From positions 1 to 64,000 of the forward strand of contig NZ_WQNH01000018.1 in the NCBI RefSeq assembly GCF_009812055.1: a stretch of 64,000 nt of DNA, read 5' to 3'. Below the pieces are notes generated by a model. It did no database searches. It was not told where the DNA came from and was given only the letters and a program-made list of their open reading frames with translations. Shown here in pieces: positions 59,397 through 64,000 of this stretch. The DNA comes from Chelativorans xinjiangensis. Its GTDB lineage: Bacteria > Pseudomonadota > Alphaproteobacteria > Rhizobiales > Rhizobiaceae. The position numbers were made by a program, and so were the translations under genes. Each line of letters starts with the position of its first letter. The first letter of the stretch is position 1.

Positions 59397-60293
59397 ATGC
59401 CGTCCGCACGTCCGAGTCAACTTTTCCGGAACCTCAACGCGAAGATCGCATCGATCCCGATGATCCTGACCGCCGTCGTGGTCTTCCTCGGCGGCACGAT
59501 CTGGACCGTCGTTTACTCCTTCACCAATTCCAAGCTCTTGCCGCGCATGCGCTGGGTGGGCTTCGACCAGTACGAGCGGCTCTGGAGTACCAACCGCTGG
59601 CTGATCTCGATCGAGAATCTGATGATTTTCGGCGTCCTGGTGCTGATCTTCAGTCTGGTCATCGGCTTCCTGCTCGCGGCACTGCTCGACCAGAAGATCC
59701 GCTTCGAGGATACCTTCCGAACAATCTTCCTCTACCCTTTCGCGCTCTCCTTCATCGTCACGGGGCTCGTCTGGCAGTGGCTCTTGAACCCCGATTTCGG
59801 GATCCAGAGCGTCGTCCGCAGCCTTGGCTTCGAAGGCTTCAACTTCGATCCCCTCTACAACGCCGACATTGTCATCTACGGCATTCTGATCGCCGCGCTC
59901 TGGCAGGGCACCGGCCTCGTCATGTGCCTGATGCTCGCGGGGCTACGCGGCATTGACGAGGACATCTGGAAGGCTGCCCGCGTCGACGGGATTCCCATCT
60001 GGAAGACCTACCTCTTCATCGTCATCCCGATGATGCGCCCGGTCTTCATCACGACCCTGGTGATTATCACGAGCGGCATCGTAAAGGTCTACGACCTCGT
60101 GGTCGCCCAGACCGGCGGTGGCCCCGGCATCGCCTCGGAGGTGCCCGCGAAATACGTCTACGACATGATGTTCCTCAGCCAGAATCTCGGCCAGGGCTTT
60201 GCCGCCTCAACGATGATGCTCTTGACCGTCATCATCGTCATTGTGCCCTGGGCCTATCTCGAATTCGGCGGAAAGGGGAAGCGTCATGGCTGA
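59397..60293 (+). CDS. Carbohydrate ABC transporter, permease 1 (MalF/AglF type)
   Basis: A 298-residue protein with six membrane helices and the EAA loop IDEDIWKAARVDGIPIWKTY followed by IVIPMMRP, which contacts the ATPase. The first helix is VVFLGGTIWTVVYSF. Its end overlaps the start of the second permease by eight bases (60286-60293), so the two are translationally coupled. Confidence 0.92.
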   Translation: MPSARPSQLFRNLNAKIASIPMILTAVVVFLGGTIWTVVYSFTNSKLLPRMRWVGFDQYERLWSTNRWLISIENLMIFGVLVLIFSLVIGFLLAALLDQKIRFEDTFRTIFLYPFALSFIVTGLVWQWLLNPDFGIQSVVRSLGFEGFNFDPLYNADIVIYGILIAALWQGTGLVMCLMLAGLRGIDEDIWKAARVDGIPIWKTYLFIVIPMMRPVFITTLVIITSGIVKVYDLVVAQTGGGPGIASEVPAKYVYDMMFLSQNLGQGFAASTMMLLTVIIVIVPWAYLEFGGKGKRHG

Positions 60294-61227
60294 AGCGGGT
60301 TTGATCGATCATACCGATGCAGCCGCCGGTATCCGCTCCCGGGCGCTGGAAGGGCCGCGTGGCGCCCGCCCGCGCCGCGTGCTTTCTCGCCGCAACATCA
60401 TTCTTTACGGCACGCTTTTTGTCGTCGCGGTCTACTATCTGCTGCCGCTTTACGTGATGATCGTCACGTCCTTGAAAGGCATGCCGGAAATCCGCCTTGG
60501 CAATGTCTTCTCACCGCCTGTGGAGATCACCTTCGAGCCGTGGGTGAAAGCCTGGGCGACCGCCTGCACCGGGCTCAACTGCGACGGCCTGTCGCGCGGC
60601 TTCTGGAACTCGGTCAGGATCACCATTCCATCTGTTGTCCTGTCTATCGCCATCGCCTCGGTGAACGGATATGCGCTGGCCAATTGGCGCTTCAAGGGCG
60701 CAAATCTCTTCTTCACCATCCTTATCGTCGGCGCATTCATCCCCTATCAGGTGATGCTCTATCCGATCGTCATCATCCTGCGCGAGATGGGCATTTACGG
60801 CACGCTGACCGGTCTCGTTCTTGTCCATTCGATTTTCGGCATGCCGATCCTGACGCTGCTGTTCCGCAACTATTTCACTTCGGTGCCTGAAGAGTTGTTC
60901 AAGGCCGCGCGCGTCGATGGGGCCGGCTTCTGGGGCATCTACTTCAAGATCATGCTGCCGATGAGCCTGCCGATCTTCGTCGTCGCCATGATTTTGCAAG
61001 TGACCGGCATCTGGAACGACTTCCTGTTCGGTGTGGTCTACACCAAACCGGATATCTATCCGATGACTGTTCAACTCAACAACATCGTCAACTCCGTCCA
61101 GGGGGTTAAGGAGTACAACGTGAATATGGCGGCCACTCTCCTGACGGGGCTTGTCCCCCTGGTCGTCTATTTCGTCTCCGGAAAACTGTTTGTGCGCGGC
61201 ATCGCTGCCGGCGCCGTGAAGGGATAA
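60286..61227 (+). CDS. Carbohydrate ABC transporter, permease 2 (MalG/AglG type)
   Basis: A 313-residue protein with a longer cytosolic N-terminus rich in Arg, six helices and the EAA loop PEELFKAARVDGAGFWGIYF then KIMLPMSLP. The ATG at 60286 lies inside the end of permease 1 and has AAGGGGAAG before it. The ATPase gene follows after three bases. Confidence 0.92.
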   Translation: MAEAGLIDHTDAAAGIRSRALEGPRGARPRRVLSRRNIILYGTLFVVAVYYLLPLYVMIVTSLKGMPEIRLGNVFSPPVEITFEPWVKAWATACTGLNCDGLSRGFWNSVRITIPSVVLSIAIASVNGYALANWRFKGANLFFTILIVGAFIPYQVMLYPIVIILREMGIYGTLTGLVLVHSIFGMPILTLLFRNYFTSVPEELFKAARVDGAGFWGIYFKIMLPMSLPIFVVAMILQVTGIWNDFLFGVVYTKPDIYPMTVQLNNIVNSVQGVKEYNVNMAATLLTGLVPLVVYFVSGKLFVRGIAAGAVKG

Positions 61228-61230
61228 GCC

Positions 61231-62319
61231 ATGGCCAGTGTCTCGGTTAGGAATCTCGACCTCAGCTTCGGCGACGTGAAGGTTCTGCAGAACTTGAATC
61301 TCGACATCGAGAAGGGCGAGTTCCTGGTGCTCCTCGGCTCGTCGGGCTGCGGCAAGTCCACGCTGCTCAACTGCATCGCCGGCCTTCTCGACATCACCGA
61401 CGGGCAGATCTTCATCAGCGAGCACAACGTCACCTGGGAGCAGCCGAAGGACCGCGGCATCGGCATGGTATTCCAGTCCTACGCGCTCTACCCGCAGATG
61501 ACGGTGGAGGGGAACCTCGCCTTCGGCCTGAAAAACGCCCGTGTGCCGAAGGACGAGATCAAGAAACGCATCGCCCGCGCCGCCCAACTCCTGCACATCG
61601 AGCCGCTCTTGAAGCGCAAGCCCGCACAGCTTTCGGGCGGTCAGCGCCAGCGTGTGGCCATCGGCCGGGCGCTGGTGCGCGATGTGGACGTCTTCCTCTT
61701 CGACGAACCGTTGTCGAACCTCGACGCCAAGCTAAGGGCCGAACTCCGCGTGGAGATCAAGCGCCTGCACCAACAGCTCGAGAACACCACCATGATCTAT
61801 GTCACGCACGACCAGATCGAGGCCATGACGCTCGCCGACCGCATCGCCATCATGCGCGCCGGCGCCATTCAGCAGCTCGCCGATCCCGCCACCATCTACA
61901 ACAAGCCCTACAACAAATACGTCGCCGGCTTCATCGGCTCGCCCAGCATCAATTTCTTCGACGGCACACTGGAGGCGGCGAGCGATCCTGTCTTCGAGGC
62001 GGGCGAGACGAAGATCGACCTTTCCCGCTATGCCTTCTCCGGCAACGGCCCCAAGCCCGGTCCGGTCACCTTCGGCATCCGGCCGGAGCACATTTTCATG
62101 GACAAGGCTGCAGTTGACGAGCCCTTCAGGGCCGACGTGGAGGTCGACGTCGTCGAGCCCATGGGCGCCGACACGCTTGTGTGGTCGAAGCTCAACGGCC
62201 ACGAACTGCGCTTCCGCGTCGATGGCCAGACGCCGCTGAGGAAAGGCGATCGGGTGAAGGTCGGCTTCGATCCGGCGCGGGCGTCCATCTTCGACGCCGA
62301 GACGGAAATGCGGCTTTGA
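61231..62319 (+). CDS. Carbohydrate ABC transporter ATPase (UgpC/MalK type)
   Basis: A 362-residue ATPase: Walker A LLGSSGCGKSTLLNCIAGLL, Q-loop MVFQSYALYPQMTVEGNL, signature LSGGQRQRVAIGRALV, Walker B VFLFDEPLSNLDAKLR, then a C-terminal TOBE/MalK regulatory part (FGIRPEHIFMD, RKGDRVKVGFDP). Such C-terminal domains often take part in regulation or accept shared partners. The operon continues after a repeat element. Confidence 0.93.
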   Translation: MASVSVRNLDLSFGDVKVLQNLNLDIEKGEFLVLLGSSGCGKSTLLNCIAGLLDITDGQIFISEHNVTWEQPKDRGIGMVFQSYALYPQMTVEGNLAFGLKNARVPKDEIKKRIARAAQLLHIEPLLKRKPAQLSGGQRQRVAIGRALVRDVDVFLFDEPLSNLDAKLRAELRVEIKRLHQQLENTTMIYVTHDQIEAMTLADRIAIMRAGAIQQLADPATIYNKPYNKYVAGFIGSPSINFFDGTLEAASDPVFEAGETKIDLSRYAFSGNGPKPGPVTFGIRPEHIFMDKAAVDEPFRADVEVDVVEPMGADTLVWSKLNGHELRFRVDGQTPLRKGDRVKVGFDPARASIFDAETEMRL

Positions 62320-62357
62320 GGAGAGTTTCGATGGGACTGCCCATAGCCAGAGAGGCC

Positions 62358-62542
62358 GGCGCCCCTTCGCGCCCCCCTCTGCCCTGCCGGGCATCTCCCC
62401 CGCGAGGGGGGAGATTGCGCCGGCCACTTTCGACAGCGCTTCTCCTGCAACGTCGCCGATTGGCGAAAGTCGTCGTGAAGGCCGATCTCCCCACGCGTGG
62501 GGGAGATGTCCGGCAGGACAGAGGGGGGCGCGAAAGGGCGCC
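62358..62542. repeat. 185-bp intergenic repeat with about 43-bp terminal inverted repeats
   Basis: The left end starts GGCGCCCCTTCGCGCCCCCC (62358) and the right end, in reverse, starts GGCGCCCTTTCGCGCCCCCC (62542); over 43 bases they differ at about four positions. Inner hairpins of ATCTCCCC / GGGGAGAT type occur on both sides. It separates the ATPase gene from the isomerase gene inside one operon. Confidence 0.85.
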
Positions 62543-62589
62543 GACCTCTCCATCTAGCACCTCCCAAGCCCCAACCTCCGGAGAACCCC

Positions 62590-63339
62590 ATGACCAGTTT
62601 TTCCTACCAGCTGTATTCCTCCCGCGAATTCCCGCCCCTTTCCGACACACTTAAGATGCTCAAGTCCCTGGGCTACGCCCAGGTCGAAGGCTACGGCGGT
62701 GTCTACGGCGACATCCCTGCCCTCAAGTCGGCACTCTCCGAGACGGGCCTCGTCATGGCGTCCGGCCATTTCGGGCTCGACATGCTGGAGAACGAGCCGG
62801 ACAAGGCGATCGAGATCGCCCGCGCGGTGGGCATGAAGGCCGCCTACTGCCCGTTTCTCGCCCCCGACCAGCGCCCCGCGGACGCCGCCGGCTATGCCCG
62901 CTTGGGCGAGCGGCTGCAGAAGGCGGGTGAGCCGCTGGTGAAGGCCGGCCTCCTCTTCGGCTGGCACAACCACGACTTTGAGTTCCGGGCGCTGCCGGAC
63001 GGCGGCATTCCCCAAGCTGAGATATTCAAGGGCGGGCCGGACCTTTCCTGGGAGGCCGACATCGCCTGGATCGTGCGCGGCGGCGCCGACCCGCTCGCCT
63101 GGATCGACAGCCATGGCGACCGCATCTCGGCCGTCCACGTCAAGGACATCGCGCCAGCGGGCGAGAATGCCGACGAGGACGGCTGGGCCGATGTCGGCAC
63201 GGGCACCATGGACTGGAAAGCGATCATGGACGCCGTGCGGCAGAAGACCAAGGCCGGGCTCTTCATCATGGAACACGACAAGCCGAGCGACCACGAGCGC
63301 TTCGCGCGCCGATCGATCGAGAACGCGAGCAAGTTTTGA
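62590..63339 (+). CDS. TIM-barrel sugar phosphate isomerase/epimerase-like protein
   Basis: A 249-residue protein of the xylose-isomerase-like TIM-barrel group. It has YQLYSSREFPPLSDTLKML at the start, GYAQVEGYGGVYGD, LLFGWHNHDFEFRALPDG and ISAVHVKDIAPAGENADEDG with His, Glu and Asp residues of a metal centre, and GLFIMEHDKPSDHERFA near the end. It probably acts on the imported sugar or its keto form. The ATG at 62590 gives the conserved start MTSFSYQLYS. Confidence 0.85.
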   Translation: MTSFSYQLYSSREFPPLSDTLKMLKSLGYAQVEGYGGVYGDIPALKSALSETGLVMASGHFGLDMLENEPDKAIEIARAVGMKAAYCPFLAPDQRPADAAGYARLGERLQKAGEPLVKAGLLFGWHNHDFEFRALPDGGIPQAEIFKGGPDLSWEADIAWIVRGGADPLAWIDSHGDRISAVHVKDIAPAGENADEDGWADVGTGTMDWKAIMDAVRQKTKAGLFIMEHDKPSDHERFARRSIENASKF

Positions 63340-63427
63340 AGCGGTAGAAGGTGCATTTGAATTGCTGGTGGGATGGGGCCGTTCAGGCATGGATCCCACC
63401 AGCGGTCAAGTCAAAGAGGTATTGAGC

Positions 63428-64000
63428 ATGTCCAAGAAACTAGGAGTAGGCGTCATCGGCTGCGGCAACATCTCCGCGGCCTATATGCGGCTTTCGCCGC
63501 TCTTCCGCGGCATCGAAATCCGCGCCTGCGCCGACATGAACGCGGAGGCCGCGCGCCTGCGCGCCGAGGAGTTCAACCTGCGCCAGGAGACGGTGGATGG
63601 GTTGCTTCAAGCCGACGACATTGACATCGTCGTCAACCTGACGATCCCCGCCGCGCACTACGAGGTGTCGAGGAAAGCGATCGAGGCGGGCAAGCACGTC
63701 TATTCGGAAAAGCCCTTCGTGCTCTCCGTGGAGGAAGGCAAGGCGCTGGCCACGCTGGCCACCGAAAAAGGCGTGCGCGTGGGCTCTGCCCCCGACACCT
63801 TCCTGGGCGGCGCGCATCAGCTTGCCCGTCACCTCATCGACACGGGGGCCATCGGCAAGGTCGTCAGCGGCACCTGCCATGTGATGAGCCACGGGATGGA
63901 GCACTGGCATCCCAACCCGGATTTTTTCTTCAAGCCCGGCGCCGGTCCCGTGCTCGACATCGGTCCCTACTACATCACCAACCTGATCCAGCTCATCGGG
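63428..64000 (+). CDS. Gfo/Idh/MocA family dehydrogenase, 5' part (runs off window)
   Basis: The first 191 codons of an NAD(P)-dependent oxidoreductase: GVGVIGCGNISAAYMRLSPL as nucleotide-binding loop, HVYSEKPFVLSVEEGKAL with the catalytic Lys, and GPVLDIGPYYITNLIQL with the Asp motif. It follows the isomerase gene by 88 bases and completes a sugar-oxidation set with it. The 3' end is outside the window. Confidence 0.9.
   Translation, partial: MSKKLGVGVIGCGNISAAYMRLSPLFRGIEIRACADMNAEAARLRAEEFNLRQETVDGLLQADDIDIVVNLTIPAAHYEVSRKAIEAGKHVYSEKPFVLSVEEGKALATLATEKGVRVGSAPDTFLGGAHQLARHLIDTGAIGKVVSGTCHVMSHGMEHWHPNPDFFFKPGAGPVLDIGPYYITNLIQLIG

Noticed and set aside
58015-59409. Minus-strand open frame (464 codons) opposite the sugar-binding protein
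   Set aside because: Antisense shadow; plus-strand gene has a signal peptide, ribosome site and operon context.
1-64000. CRISPR arrays, rRNA genes, plasmid or phage replication genes
   Set aside because: No regular spaced repeats, no rRNA sequence and no replication-initiation motifs were seen.

Overview
The window looks like chromosome from a Hyphomicrobiales (Rhizobiales) alphaproteobacterium, probably a Phyllobacteriaceae- or Mesorhizobium-like genome. The reasons are the high-GC coding bias, the complete iol operon with an RpiR-type regulator, RbsABC-like and Ugp/Agl-like sugar ABC transporters, LacI regulators, and several families of short palindromic intergenic repeats of the kind common in rhizobia. 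This placement is inference; there is no rRNA in the window.

Layout. (1) 1-2512: tail of an IS481-type transposase, the core gene pair ppx/gppA-rlmE, and a tRNA-Gln(CTG). (2) 2560-6045: a graveyard of an integrative conjugative element directly behind the tRNA: an integrase relic whose catalytic Tyr is Cys, an IS256-type relic, trbG and trbI remnants, DUF2274 and DUF736 genes, and a broken AbiEi-type antitoxin. (3) 6580-34332: a large surface-polysaccharide region. It holds a methyltransferase, a methyltransferase-glycosyltransferase fusion, a GT29 (sialyltransferase)-like protein, a pyruvyltransferase-like protein, a type I secretion pair with a repetitive Gly/Val/Asp-rich putative substrate plus a distant smaller relative, a decayed IS256-type element, a Wzm/Wzt ABC exporter, UDP-glucose dehydrogenase, many glycosyltransferases, a sulfotransferase with coiled coil, and rmlACBD for dTDP-L-rhamnose. 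(4) 34403-36736: a lysR relic, a membrane diguanylate cyclase and a PagL-like lipid A deacylase.

(5) 36733-51087, minus strand: myo-inositol catabolism (iolB, small membrane gene, iolE, iolD, iolC, iolR, idhA/iolG), an SDR dehydrogenase, an inositol-type ABC importer, an iolI-like isomerase and a LacI regulator. (6) 51224-55548, divergent: a desaturase-like oxygenase, Rieske ferredoxin, ferredoxin reductase, PanB-like protein and PurU. The first three match the rhizopine mocDEF arrangement. With PanB-like and PurU proteins to handle one-carbon units, I read this as an O-demethylation module for methylated inositols (or rhizopine) that feeds the neighbouring iol pathway and disposes of the released formaldehyde. 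This is the most interesting system in the window.

(7) 55719-64000: galM, a second LacI regulator with clear TAATCGATTA-type operators, and a divergent Agl/Ugp-like sugar ABC operon (binding protein, two permeases, ATPase) followed by a TIM-barrel isomerase and a Gfo/Idh/MocA dehydrogenase that runs off the window.

At least four kinds of intergenic repeats occur. Two opposed copies of one repeat flank iolE-iolD-iolC, and in two places another repeat supplies the TAG stop codon of the gene before it. All homology statements are from reading the translations by eye; no database search was run.
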